A stretch of 64,000 nt of DNA from Ailurus styani. Its lineage: Eukaryota > Chordata > Mammalia > Carnivora > Ailuridae. Shown in pieces: positions 34,536 through 45,889 of this stretch. The stretch lies in contig LNAC01000019.1 in assembly GCA_002007465.1 (NCBI GenBank), positions 703,446 through 767,445 of the forward strand, given 5' to 3'. The notes beneath the pieces were generated by a model that saw nothing but the letters and a program-made list of their open reading frames with translations, was not told the DNA's origin and searched no databases. Each line of letters begins with the position of its first letter. The stretch's first letter is position 1. A program made the position numbers and the translations under genes.

Positions 34536-35904
34536 GGCAGGGTTTCTAATCCACTTGCCATTTTGACACTTTTCTTAGAATATCCTAACGTTCGACACTA
34601 TTTTCCTTAAAATACTAGTTTAAAAATAGCCTAATAGGAGTCTACTGGCTCACAGTATTGAGCCCAATTACCTGAAAAATGTAGAGAAAAGCAAGAGCTT
34701 CAGCCTCTGACTTTAGATATTTTACCAGTGGATTATATGAGCAATCACACCACCTTATTAACCAGTTATTGCAATTTGTTAGGGAAATTCTTTAACTCTA
34801 GTTCATTTTTGTGGTTCCTAAAGCTTCTCCATTCTCAGGTAAAGCTCTTGGAATATTTGAGACCTGAATTTCAAATCTTAATTTAATAAGATTACATCTT
34901 ACCTTGCTAACATGGTTGAAGAAGTCAAAAGAGCTTGAATGGGTACTGATAATTCCTACCAACTAAAGTTCATTTGAAGATAAGCTTTAAATATTATGTT
35001 CTTTAATGGGATACACCTATGCCTGTAGAATTGTGGAAGGGAAAGGAGAACTATTAGCACAAAAGGGTTATTCCATCCTTGTTCAAATCCCTTCTACCCA
35101 GGAGGAAAAAAAGCTCTGTGGGCTTTTGTCTCTTCACTTCCCTTCTCTGAAAAAGAGGTTGTAAATGACTGCTACGTCATCATCTCAAGCCTCTGGTTAA
35201 GACAAGGAACTCCAGCACCAATGGCACAACCACAGGCCCCTACTCCACAAAGAGAAAGATGAGATTCCATTCTGAAAATAATGGTAAGGATGCCTACTTA
35301 CTTCTTACAGAAATATGGAGATATTGACTGTGATATTATAAACATGACAGCTTCCTCAATCTGAGAGGAATTAGTTGATTTGTTAGGAAAAAATAGCTAT
35401 GTGGGCTGGACTCAATTGGCCCTATTAAAGATTCTGTTTCACTAATTGTTTGCACAGTGGGCAAAGGAACAAAGGGAAGGGGGAAGAAACAGAACAAGTA
35501 TCTGTCAGAGGGACCCTCACTGGTTAGCCTATGGTGAAGGGGAATGACATCCACTTTGGTGACTTGCATAAAGCTACTAGGCTTCTGCAAGGAAACAAGA
35601 ATTTAGAATACCATGTTACCCTGGATGAAATTCTAAAGAAAAAATCTTAGTGTGCTAGAACTCGAGACTGGCAGAATGGTGGCTTGTTCCATCTTGCCTG
35701 CACAGATATTTGAGCACAAACACTGAGAAGAAATGAGACTTCCCTTTCTCACTTATAGGAAACTAGTTTTTCTGAGTGAAAAAAGAACCTTGGCTCAGAG
35801 CCAAAGGGAAGCAGGAAGCTCATGGGGTGATGAGGAGGTATGTAAGAGCAAGTTCAGACTTTCTCCAGGGACTGGGATTATGGAGAAGTTATGCCAAAGG
35901 CAGA
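34536..35904. other. Unclassified DNA, no gene seen
   Basis: No recognised repeat or gene. Several overlapping short frames in 35336-36000 give no consistent reading. Confidence 0.4.
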
Positions 35905-36125
35905 CTAGAATGGTTAAGAGCATATATTTTGGAGCCAGAAACTGGGTTTGACTTCCTGTTCTGCCATTTTCTGTATGTTTTAAGCAATTTATTTCTCTGA
36001 GCCTTGGTTTCCTTAGATGAAATTTTAACAATGTCTAAATCACAAAACTTTTCTGAGATGCATATGAGAGAATATATGAAGGTGGCTTGTATAGTGCCTG
36101 CATATAATAAGCTTTCAGTAAGTGA
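35905..36125 (+). mobile_element. Well-preserved MIR SINE, plus strand
   Basis: Nearly full length: 'gaatggttaagagcatatat', 'ttggagccagaaactgggtt', 'attttctgtatgttttaagc', 'ctgagccttggtttccttag', then 'tgtatagtgcctgcatataa' and the 3' end. An uninterrupted A18 run follows at 36133-36150; MIR normally ends in a different tail, so the A run may be a later expansion. Confidence 0.92.
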
Positions 36126-36150
36126 AATCTGTAAAAAAAAAAAAAAAAAA

Positions 36151-38469
36151 GTGTCCATGATTGTCTTAGGAACAATTCTACATAAATCCACTTTAGAATC
36201 TCTTCCAGGTCCAGAACTCTATCAGTCTCCAACTGTACAGTTAATTATAATCACAGAGTGTTAGAAGTAAAGAGACCTTAGAGATCATCTATTTTAACCT
36301 TCTTGTATCACAAACAGGCAAGTCAAGGTCCAGACCAAAAATTAAGTGCTTTGCTCAAAGCCCCTCTAAAGCAACTCATAGCAGGAGAGGGTGAATATCA
36401 AATTTTGAATAATTAGAGTTATAGTTTTAAAAATATTTTCATGTACCACATACTATAGCTTTCATGTATAAAGCTCGACAAGCATCAGTCAATTAAGGTG
36501 CAAATCACCAGTGCAATGTAGATAAATATTAATTATCATTACTTATTTAATAGGTATTAAGCACACACAAGTACCAATCGAAACATACAAAATTGCCTTT
36601 GCTTCATTGAAGTATAGATCTTTCTGGTTAACTTTGCCTTTTTGCTTTAGCCCTTTAGCAGCACTTATCTCCATATAAATGAACCTTAGTATCATCAAGG
36701 TTGATAGCTTTGTTAGTATTGGTCATCTGTCCTATGCATTTCACCGCCAAACAGGACTGCAGATGTGAGGAAAGACTCTGTGGCCTCACATTTGGATGTG
36801 GGTTTGCACTGCTCACCTGTAATTACGGGGCCTGGTTGTAGCTATGTAAATGGAGACAGTTAAGTAACGTTTGCCCATACATCATCCTCTTCAGGATTTC
36901 CGTGTCCACTTAGGAAATTGCCTCTTCGTGGTGCACCAGATCCATTGTGCTATTACAGTATTTAAAAATAACCTGAGGGGTCATTACTCAGGTGATGGTG
37001 GCCAGCTCTTTGCGCTCTCTATTGAGAGAAGAATTTCGTTAATAAGCCATTTGATGATGGCAAAGGAGACTTAGACAAAAACAGGTAAATCTCTTGACTG
37101 TGGAGGGCTGGCAGAAGTTGTAGAACTTCATCTCCAGAACTATAAATGCAGATCCATTTGTATCTTTTCGTGCTGCTGTATTTTCTAAGCAGCTTGTGGA
37201 GAGGCAGAGGGTGGACTTTGCTCCCTGGAGGTTTCCTTGAACACAATGATCACATGACATCTTATAATATCCTAGGAGATCCTGCATAAATCAAACTATG
37301 TTTTGAAAAGAATTTCCTTCCCCCTGCTCGCATGGAAGACAAATATGTCAACCACATCCTCCCTGGATACGTTTCTTCCTTTTCTGAAGTAAAAGATCAA
37401 GGGAGAGATGGTACTTTTCCACAAAAGAAAAGAGTCTCTCTGTAAACTAAACAGAGTAGAAAAGAAGGTACTTGTTATGTGAGGTCTCTCATGCAGGAGA
37501 AAGAAAGTGAAGACCTTGGGGCTGATATTGCTACTGAGGAACCCAGTTGAAACCCAGAGCTGGTGACCCTGCCTCACACGTTCCCGCTGCTGGGGTATTG
37601 CAGAAAAAATTACAACAGAAATGAAGATTGGGTTTGATTCAAGGATTATAGTGGGTTAGAAATAAGCCTGTGTTTATGTTGCCTCCAAAAAGCTTAATAG
37701 CTGTAGAGCTTGAACTTTTGTGTTTGTTTAAAAAATGCCAGGGAACAACATTTTTTTCATTTTCCTTCTGCAGTGACTGTTGGTCGCTTCAAATCCCTTC
37801 ATGAATGTATTAGGGAAAACTGGGACAGAGTTTTCCCCTTGTTAGCCAAGTGCATGCCTGCTGAGGTTTTATGTTAGAAAATGCAATTTTCTTTAAAGGG
37901 AATGTACAGTAGAAACCTGAGCCATCAAGCCCAAGATCGTGTAGCCCAGAAATGCATGTCTGTGCCTATTGTTTTTTTGGTCAAACTCTTCTACCTTCTC
38001 ACTGATTTTATGCACACTGTAAGAAAAACTATATCAGTTTTACAGGTATAATATTTTATAGCATATTACTTTTCTGTGGACTTGAAATGAATTCATTTCA
38101 CAAAAAATCTTTTATTAGGTGTTCATGTGAATTTTTATTTTTTGTACTCTTATTTATGAATTGATGCCCAGAGTATAGTTTTGAAACAGAGTATATTGAA
38201 ATGAGCATCTTATGTACCTGCCTATGTTAACAAAAAAAAAAAGGAAGAAAGAAAAAATCTCTTATTGCATGAAGTGTGTTGAAAATACCTACTAAGACTT
38301 CCAGTCCCATAAAATTTATAGAAGCTCTTAGTTTGACAATCAGCTTTTTGGTTTTAGTACCAAAGTAGCATGTATTAATAAAGAAGCTCTCATGAAACCA
38401 CACATCAATAAGGGAATGTACATTGTTCACCTTTCATCCATTCAAACTCATATTAAAAGAGGCATTGTT
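36151..38469. other. Mostly unclassified, repeat-poor DNA
   Basis: About 36258-36400 resembles an ancient MIR- or L3-like repeat ('gagaccttagagatcatcta'). The rest is unique-looking. A good 3' splice-site-like sequence (ttttccttctgcag, ending 37773) precedes a 33-codon open frame ending at TAG 37875-37877, listed among the findings. Confidence 0.4.
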
Positions 38470-38665
38470 GCATTGTGGGAAGTGCATGAAGTTTGGATTT
38501 GGACTGAGTTTCAAATTATATTGTGGTGCTCAATCTTGAGTTCCTAATCTATAAAATGTAGCTACCTCATAAGGCTGTGGTATTAAATCAAGTAACTGGT
38601 ACAAAGTTCCAAGCCCACTACTGGCACCTAATTGGCCCTTAGTCAATAGTAGTTATTGTTAATAT
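38470..38665 (+). mobile_element. MIR SINE, plus strand
   Basis: 'ttcctaatctataaaatgta', 'gctacctcataaggctgtgg', 'tattaaatcaagtaactggt' and 'ggcccttagtcaatagtagt' match the MIR core and 3' part in order. Confidence 0.8.
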
Positions 38666-39419
38666 TTTCAAAGCTTTACTCTAAGGATCTAATCTGAAAC
38701 CTATGCACACTCCTGTCTGCACAAACTCAGTCTTGCAATGTGATGTAGATGACCCATTAACATTTTCAAGGGTTCTTGATTGTGAAAAGGTTTTCAGTGA
38801 TGGGTGTCAAGAAAAAAAGTTCAAATATTTAAAAGCTGTTTTTTCCATATTGATTCCACCAACTGAAACATGCAAGCTTTTGTAATATAAGTCACATGTC
38901 TTCTGGCCAAATATTTCAGGGAAGTGGCATTGTAACAGACAATCTTATTTTTCTATTCTGTGATGTCATTTTTCTGATCTTTGGACAAGTTTATATAGTA
39001 ATAACCACAAATAAAGTTCAGGAATTTTCATTTCTCCAGGAAAGAAGTGAACTTGCCATTGCCCTGTATTCTACAACCCATAGGGTTAAAGAAAATCCTC
39101 CCTAGACAGGCTATTTTATCAATACAAAAATATGTGGACATTATCACAGTTGCCCCCACCTTATAGGATGATTGAGATTTAACAGAAATATTAGTTGCAC
39201 AGAAGGTTTCACCCTTTGGGGCAAGAGGTTGCTGACATTGAGAAATTTTTCTTAATGTTTTAACCTTAATGTTGTATACATTCTACATGACCTCTGCCAT
39301 TTTTTCATACTTACCTTCAGGAAAATAGGTGGATTGGTAATTAGAGGAGAATATGATGTAATTTTTTTAAAGATTGCTTTTCATATTCTGGGCATCCCTA
39401 AGACCTGCCCTTCTAGAAA
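38666..39419. other. Unclassified DNA, no gene seen
   Basis: No recognised repeat. The frames of 60 and 69 codons have no features of a gene. Confidence 0.4.
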
Positions 39420-39545
39420 TCATGATCTTTTTGCTAGAATGTAAGCTCTATGAAGGCAGACATCTTTGTCTGATGTATTTGCTATAGCGAATAGTTCCTG
39501 CCATGTAACAGGAGCTCAAAAATTGTTCTTTGAATGGGTGAGTAA
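39420..39545 (+). mobile_element. L2 LINE 3' end, plus strand
   Basis: 'tagaatgtaagctctatgaa', 'ggcagacatctttgtctgat', 'cctgccatgtaacaggagct' and 'attgttctttgaatgggtg' are the L2 3' terminus. Confidence 0.85.
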
Positions 39546-40839
39546 TTGTTTAGATCAGATTGCAACTATATATTCGGCATACATTACCAATAGTCTATGA
39601 AAAGAGGACAAAAACATTGCTTTGTTTGTCTCTCTGTTTTTGTTTTTGGAGATTTTCCTGTTACGGCACTTGAAGATTAACTGAAAGAGAGATCTGGATC
39701 CTTTTGGTGTGATCCCACTGCCCTCCTTCTTCAGTTTATTTTTTAAATTACATACTCTACATCTGTTAAAACAGAATAAAAGTTTGAAGAGCACCAGATA
39801 TCAATGAAATTAAAATGTTTTTTTCTATGCTTCATCCTCTGTTTAAATCCCACAAATTAATTTCAATATTTGCTGAAAACAACATATACATCAAGCATTG
39901 TGTTAGGCAGAAATTAGTCCATATAATCTTAGGTGAAAAATATTCTAAACATTTAACCATCAGTAATTCTCAGTTCTCCTTGGTGTTGTTTCAGTGCTTG
40001 GTATTTCTTTATGTGTTTATATGTGTGTTCAGCAAATGCATGTATATGTAAAATATACATGTGTGTTTTCCTCTAATTCTATTGTTTAAGAACAAAAATG
40101 TCTGATTTTCATGTTTCTTTTAATAAAGTTTTAATAAAGTTCCAAGTTTGGAGTGCCTTAGATATTGCAGTATATGGCGTAGTGAAAAACATACTTCCAA
40201 CAATCCAGAAGAAGCCATTTCAGCAGCAACTTTTGGAGTCTTCATTTTTAGAGTCTTTTTTTCCGTTGGTGTGCAGGACATTTGTATTCTTCTCACAGCC
40301 TCATGTAATTCCTAGTCCTTCTCTTCTGTACCACCAAGCTGAGAAATGTTGGCAGTCCAGAATCGTTAGGGCGAGTTACACAGCTGCTGTCATATCCCTT
40401 GCCTCTATAATTTCCCCTGATTGATATATTTGTGCTCAGAATGGATAATCCATCATTTTAAAAGGTTAATATAAAATGCTCACAATGGCAGTTTTCTTTG
40501 TTTTTGGTTTAATTCTATCTTCTCCCACTCTCCCTTATTTTGTTCTGTTCTTCAAGATTGGGCCTACTTATCCCTCTCTAAAGAGCAGTTGGAAATGTTT
40601 GCCTGTTGGCCATCAAACACAATATGGTTGTAGTAGAAACATAGGACATTCAGCATCAAGGATGACTGGGAAAGACAAGAAGACAAATCTCTAATGAATG
40701 AAGACTAAGAACAACAAAACAGAATGAGACCTTTCTCTGGACTGACTGAGATTTATAGTCAAGAACTTAGAATACTCTCTAGCATCTTTCTCATCCTCCA
40801 TTGTGAAAATCAATCTTTATTTCTTACACATTTATTAAA
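39546..40839. other. Unclassified DNA, no gene seen
   Basis: No recognised repeat. The 108-codon plus frame 40098-40424 is the longest here; it has an ATG but no domain I can identify and no supporting context, so it is not called as a gene. Confidence 0.4.
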
Positions 40840-42400
40840 AACTTTGGCAAACTCTTGTATTAGGAACTCTGGAATGTGCTGGAGACAAAGAAAAAGATAA
40901 ATAGAATATATTTTACCTTTGAGGAAGGCAAATTAGTGGGAGAAATATATAAATAAATAGAAATCATAATACAATTATATAAATGCAATGTTATTGTAGT
41001 TAAATACAAGAACATTACACCAAAATTAATGAACTCGGCCTCCAAAAGTCAGGGAAGTCACCAAAAAAGAGATGGTATTGAAGTTGGCTTTAAAAGGAAG
41101 GGCGGTAAATAACTAGTAGTGCGATTGCTGGGTCATCGGGTAGCTCTATATTTAACGTCTTGAGGAACCTCCACACTGTTTTCAGAGTGGCTTTGACAAC
41201 TTGCATTCCCACCAACAGTGTAAGAGGATTCCCCTTTTTTCACATCCTTACCAACATCCGTTGTTTCATGTCTTGTTAATTTTTGCCATCCTAACTGGTA
41301 TAAAGTGGTATCTCATTGTGGTTTTGATTTGTATTTCCCTAATGGCTAATGATGTTGAACATTTTTTCATGTGTCTGTTAGCCATTTCTATGTCTTCTTT
41401 GGAGAAGTGTCTGTTCATGTCTTCTGCCCATTTATTGACTGGATTATTTGGTTGTTTTTTGGGTGTTGAATTTAAGATTTTTTTATAGCTCCTGGATATC
41501 AGTCTTTTATCCATAATGTCATTTGCAAATATCTTCTCCCATTCCCAAAGATGCAGATGTAGTGAAAAGAAGGGGCACATGCACCCTAATGTTCAAAGCA
41601 ACGGTGTCCATAATAGCCAAACTGTGGAAGGACCTGAGATGTCCTTCAACAGATGAATGGAAAAAGAAGATGTGGTTCATATATAAAATGGAATGTTACT
41701 CAGCCATTAGAAAGGCTGCATACCCACAATTTGCATCAACATAGATGGAACTGGAGGAGATTGTGCTAAGTGAAATAAGTAAAGCAGAGAAAGACAATTA
41801 TCATATGGTTTCACTCATATGTGGAACATAAGGAATAGCATGGAGGACCATAGGGGAAGGAAGGGATAACTGAATAGGAAGAAATCAGAGAGAGAGGCAA
41901 ACCATGAGAGACTCTGGACTCTGGAAACCAAACCGAGAGTTACAGAGGAGAGGGAAGTAAGGGATGGGGTAACAGGGTGATGGGTATTAAGGAAGGCACA
42001 TGTGGTGATGAGCACTGGGTGTTACAGGCACCTAATGAATTTTTGAACACTACATCAAAAACTAATGATGTACTATATGCTGTTTAATTGAACACAGTAA
42101 AAAAATAAATAAATAAAATAAAAAGAAGGGAGAATGACATTGCAAGTAGAAACCGTTGTTCCCAGACTGCTAAGATAAGAACAGCTAGAGCATGGACTGT
42201 GGGGGACAGGGAGAGGAGCAACCCTGGGAAGATGGAGTGAAGCAGCATTGTACTACAAAGGCATTTTGACTTAATTGTAAAATCAAGGGTTTTGGAGCAG
42301 GCATCAATTTTGCATTTTCTAGAAACAGCTCTAAAATTGGGAGGAGAAGAAGAGATGGGAGGAATGAGGAACTGATGGGAAGCAGGTGTTGGGAGTGATT
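40840..42400 (-). mobile_element. L2 LINE remnant, minus strand, interrupted by an L1
   Basis: Left part 40840-41091 ('ggaatgtgctggagacaaag', 'tacctttgaggaaggcaaat') and right part 42131-42400 ('aatgacattgcaagtagaaa', 'cagggagaggagcaaccctg') together follow a reversed L2 3' region. The L1 at 41092-42130 lies between them. Confidence 0.5.
41092..42130 (+). mobile_element. L1 with 5' inversion (twin-primed), plus strand
   Basis: From 41547 onward the sequence is the forward end of L1 ORF2 (…[12 protein letters not shown]… …LRCPSTDEWKKKMW…) plus the 3' UTR ('gtgatgagcactgggtgtta') and an A-rich tail. From 41104 to 41546 it is inverted L1 ORF2; its minus strand reads …[20 protein letters not shown]… The inverted piece ends exactly where the forward piece begins in L1 order (…LLVIY then PKD…). 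Flanking 11-mers (41092-41102, 42120-42130) match at 10 of 11 positions. Frameshifts and stops show it is dead. Confidence 0.96.
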
Positions 42401-44238
42401 CTTTACCTTTTTTCCAACATTGCCATTCATTCAATTGTTTTCGTGTTTTGTCAAGCTCAGTCATTTGAGCCTTATTGTAGAGAGTAAGACTGGCATATTT
42501 AATGCCCAAGCCTATCATGAAAGGATTATTTGTCTTCTTTAAAATTCAAATCTTAAGGTAATATGTATGTCCATGAAGAACCATTTATAGCTATCAGTCA
42601 AGTATTCTTAGATAGCAATCCATGGAAGGAACATTGCACAAATCCTGTTTTTCTACCTCATGGCTCCCTCAGGTAGTATCTGATGTTCTCTAGGATGATC
42701 TGAAAATTATTTTCAGATTCTTCCCAAAACCTTCTCAAGGATCTCAAGAGACCTGCTGCAGGTTTAAATCATTCTTACCCTCCATCTGCTCTCTCCTCTC
42801 CCCCCTCTCTCATCTCCTGTGACTTCTCTGTCCTTTTACAGATCCTGGAGGTTCTCCAGCTTTCTGGTTTGTATTCCACTGGGAGATTCTTATTGTGCTG
42901 AGCATTAAGACTTGAATACAGCATCCATGGGGTAAAAAATATTCTTCCCATGTACCTTTTATTCTGTCTTCACAGTCGTTGGCCAGAAAATGAAACAGAT
43001 AATAGTCAAGGTTTCACTAGAGACTTCTGATAAGTGACTATTGCTCTATAAAATAAAAAATGCTCCATATTTGCTATATTTCTTCACATCTGCCAAAATC
43101 TGTAAAAGATTCTTTGAAATTTTCCCGGGTTTGACTGCAATCAGAAGAAGGAGATTTCAAACCTACAAAATATGCCCAAAGGTCAACTTCACTATTCTGG
43201 GCTCCTGAAAAGGACAGACAGTGGGTCACCTCTCTTTCCGCCTCTCATTCTTCCTTGGTCCCCTTCTCCATGATCCTGATAGCAAATCCTGAGCCAAATG
43301 AACCACTAAGTGATGAAGCCATTTTCTTGATGAAAATTTTCTGCATTGACCTGGTTTCACACCATATTGTTTACTCTCATTTATTTTTGTGCTTCTTAAA
43401 TTTTTCTAAATTTAGGAAACATCACAATCCTGTTTGCTGGGAAACCGAGTTCTAGTAAAAAGCTGTAGAATGTAATCACACTAATTTATATCATCTCTTC
43501 TTTTTAAATTGTTATTTTTGTTATCAAAATTACACATGAACACGATTATGAAAGTCAAATAATTCTACAAGGCTTATAATAAGAAAACAGCAGTTCCCTG
43601 CCCCAAAGCTTCCACAGCCTCATTTCCATTCTCCTGAGGAAGCCACATTCACAGTTTTCATTTTCCTTCCTATTTCTGAATAACATACCTATACTCTTAT
43701 TTCTTGATTTTTTTTTCATTTTCAGATATTGTCTGTTGATTTTCTGCTGTAGAAGATGAAGATTTAGATCTCTAAGGTCTTTCTGCTTCCCTCAAACAAT
43801 TATCTCATAATTTTTGTTTAAGTCCATTTTCAAGTTTATTATTATTGTATACATATTCATACTGAGCCATGTAGAATACTATTATTATGTATTTTTCATA
43901 TAATTTTTATCATCTCACTTTTTATGGTTTAGTATTCCATATACTTATCACTAATTCATCACCAAACTGCCAGATGGGTAAAATTCCCTCCCAATACAGT
44001 TTTAATTTCTTCTTGAAAATTCTCCTCCTGGAGTATTCAGCTCCCTTTTACAAGATTATTTTCTTGACTTTTTCTACTCTTTTTCACAGATCTATGTTCA
44101 CCAAAATCCATTTATCTCTCCTCTGTGTGCAATCTTTAATTCCTGGATTCATGGATATGATTTTTCCACAGATTACCTCCTAGTTTTGGTGAAGCACTTT
44201 CTTCAGGTGTTTCCTGAGAAATGCATATAAAATAAAAT
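42401..44238. other. Unclassified DNA, no gene seen
   Basis: Parts of this (43500-43700 and 43720-44210) look like very old repeats that I cannot name. A long pyrimidine tract ending in 'gtccttttacag' (42840) is a strong 3' splice-site look-alike, but frames after it close within 19-23 codons. Confidence 0.35.
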
Positions 44239-44636
44239 TTTTAAAAAATTCCTGTGCTCACCAAACAAACTGAGGGTTACTGGGGGGTGGGAGGGTAGGG
44301 ATAGGGTGGATGGGTTATGGACATTGGGGAGGGTTTGTGCTTTGGTGAATGCTGTGGAAGATGTAAACCTGATGATTCACAGACCTGTACCCCTGGGGCA
44401 AAGAATTAAAAAAAAATTTTTTTTAAAGGTTTTTTATTTATTTCACAGAGGGAGAGAGATCACAAGGAGGCAGAGAGGCAGGCAGAGAGAGAGGGGGAAG
44501 CAGGCTCCCCGCTGAGCGAGGAGCCCGATGCGGGCCTCGATCCCAGGACCCTGAGATCATGACCTGAGCCGAAAGCAGAGGCATTAACCCACTGAGCCAC
44601 CCAGGCGCCCTTAAAAAAAAATTTTAAAAAATTCCT
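44239..44636 (+). mobile_element. 5'-truncated L1 3' end, plus strand, holding a SINE
   Basis: L1 3' UTR text 'aaactgagggttactggggg', 'ggggagggtttgtgctttgg', 'cacagacctgtacccctggg' and an A tail. A 15-bp duplication ttttaaaaaattcct flanks the nest (44239-44253 and 44622-44636). The inner CAN SINE lies at the L1 tail boundary. Confidence 0.94.
44406..44625 (-). mobile_element. Young CAN SINE in the L1 tail, minus strand
   Basis: Reversed element from 'ggttttttatttatttcaca' to 'gagccacccaggcgcc'. Perfect 15-bp target duplication ttaaaaaaaaatttt at 44406-44420 and 44611-44625, spanning the end of the L1 A tail and the first bases of the L1 target duplication. It therefore inserted after the L1. 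Confidence 0.98.
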
Positions 44637-44642
44637 ATGTTT

Positions 44643-44846
44643 GGGGTACCAGGGTGGCTCAGTTAGTTAGCTGTCTGATTCTTGATTTTGTTTCAGGTCA
44701 GAACCTCGGTGTCCAGAGATTGAGCCCCATGCTGGGCATGGAGCCTGATTAAGATTCTCTCTCTCCCTCTCTCTCTGCCCCTCACCCAGGTCAGCACTCT
44801 GGCTCTTTCTCTCTCTCTCTCAAAGCAAAACAAAATAAAACAAAGT
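44643..44846 (+). mobile_element. Old CAN SINE, plus strand
   Basis: 'ggggtaccagggtggctcag', 'agctgtctgattcttgattt', 'catgctgggcatggagcctg' and a CT-rich 3' part ending in 'aaaacaaaataaaac'. The head and middle variants are those of an old SINEC subfamily; many substitutions. Confidence 0.9.
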
Positions 44847-44878
44847 ACTCCTGTGTTTGAAAATGCTTTACTCTCTGC

Positions 44879-45145
44879 TCAAATATTGTTGATATTTCAT
44901 TGGAAATAGAACTTTAGGTTGGAAAGCATCCCCAGGCAAAATGTAAAGGAATGGCTCTTTCTTTCTAGCTTTCGCNTGGAAATAGAACTTTAGGTTGGAA
45001 AGCATCCCCAGGCAAAATGTAAAGGAATGGCTCTTTCTAGCTTTCGTNTCAAATATTGTTGATATTTCATTGGAAATAGAACTTTAGGTTGGAAAGCATC
45101 CCCAGGCAAAATGTAAAGGAATGGCTCTTTCTTTCTAGCTTTCGC
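44879..45145. repeat. Triplicated segment separated by single N bases
   Basis: Copy 1 (44879-44975), copy 2 (44977-45047, lacks the first 26 bases and a 4-base ttct) and copy 3 (45049-45145) are otherwise nearly identical. N occurs exactly at both junctions (44976, 45048). The near-identity of three adjacent copies with N at the joins points to a gap-closing artefact rather than biology. Confidence 0.95.
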
Positions 45146-45889
45146 TGTTGTGAGAAGCACTGTCATTCTTATTCCCAATCTATTTTGTGAGATCAGTTTT
45201 TCTCTGTAGAATGTTAGATATTTCTCTCTGTCAACAGTTTTAAAATTCCTTTTTAATCTAGAAATGCATGTTCTTCAGTCTGACAAATGTATATATTTGA
45301 TTAATTTCTTCCCCTTTCTTAATTTTCCAGAGCTCCTAATATTCGTGATTTCATATTTCCTCTTCTATTCTACAGAGCCTTATTTTTTTATCACATTTCT
45401 GGAGAATTTCTTCAGTTTTCTCTTGAAATCCTTTTATTGACAATCATATGACTAAGTGCCAGTAATGTGTGAAAACTCTGCTGTGTCCTTAAAGAGAAGG
45501 AAGATGGCCTTACCCCTCCCCCTTTCCTGTTGGTATATGGATGGAGCTTAGAAATTTTAAATTAAGAAGATGAGTGTAATACCTTGAGGATAGCAAAGCA
45601 ACGAATTAGAAAAAACCTAGGTCCCTGGTAAGTTCGGGGACAGCGACACAATATCAGCTCATTCTTTTACATGAGACAGAAATTTATTTCTCTCACTTAA
45701 ATCATACTAAGCTTTCCTAGGCTTAGTGTTTTTATGATATAATCTTTTTCTATCCTTTTCAATTTTAACCTATCTAGATCTTCATAGTAAAAGTTAATTT
45801 CTCATAAAAAGCAAATTGTTTGGTCTTGCTTTTACACTCAGTCTTTGTATTCGAATTTACAATACAATTGTCTTTGTATTGGAATTTAA
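45146..45889. other. Unclassified DNA, no gene seen
   Basis: 'tgagaagcactgtcattctt' and surrounding text look like a known old mammalian repeat, but I cannot name it. No gene. Confidence 0.35.

Noticed and set aside
34269..34610. Phe/Leu/Ser-repeat frame and its Lys/Glu-rich opposite
   Set aside because: Translations of the CTTT microsatellite.
36133..36150. A18 run as a processed-pseudogene tail
   Set aside because: The sequence before it is a MIR, not an mRNA copy, and no target duplication is visible.
40098..40424. 108-codon plus frame starting with ATG
   Set aside because: No domain, no repeat match, no splice or promoter support; length is within chance for 64 kb in six frames.
41266..41580. 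104-codon minus frame with clear similarity to L1 ORF2
   Set aside because: Real similarity, but it is the inverted part of a dead L1 insertion, not a gene.
42841..42931. Interval after a strong pyrimidine tract ending in ttttacag
   Set aside because: All frames close quickly and the downstream donor is poor; region resembles old repeats.
44990..45178. Minus frame containing an undetermined residue
   Set aside because: Runs across the N-bounded triplicated segment, probably an assembly artefact.
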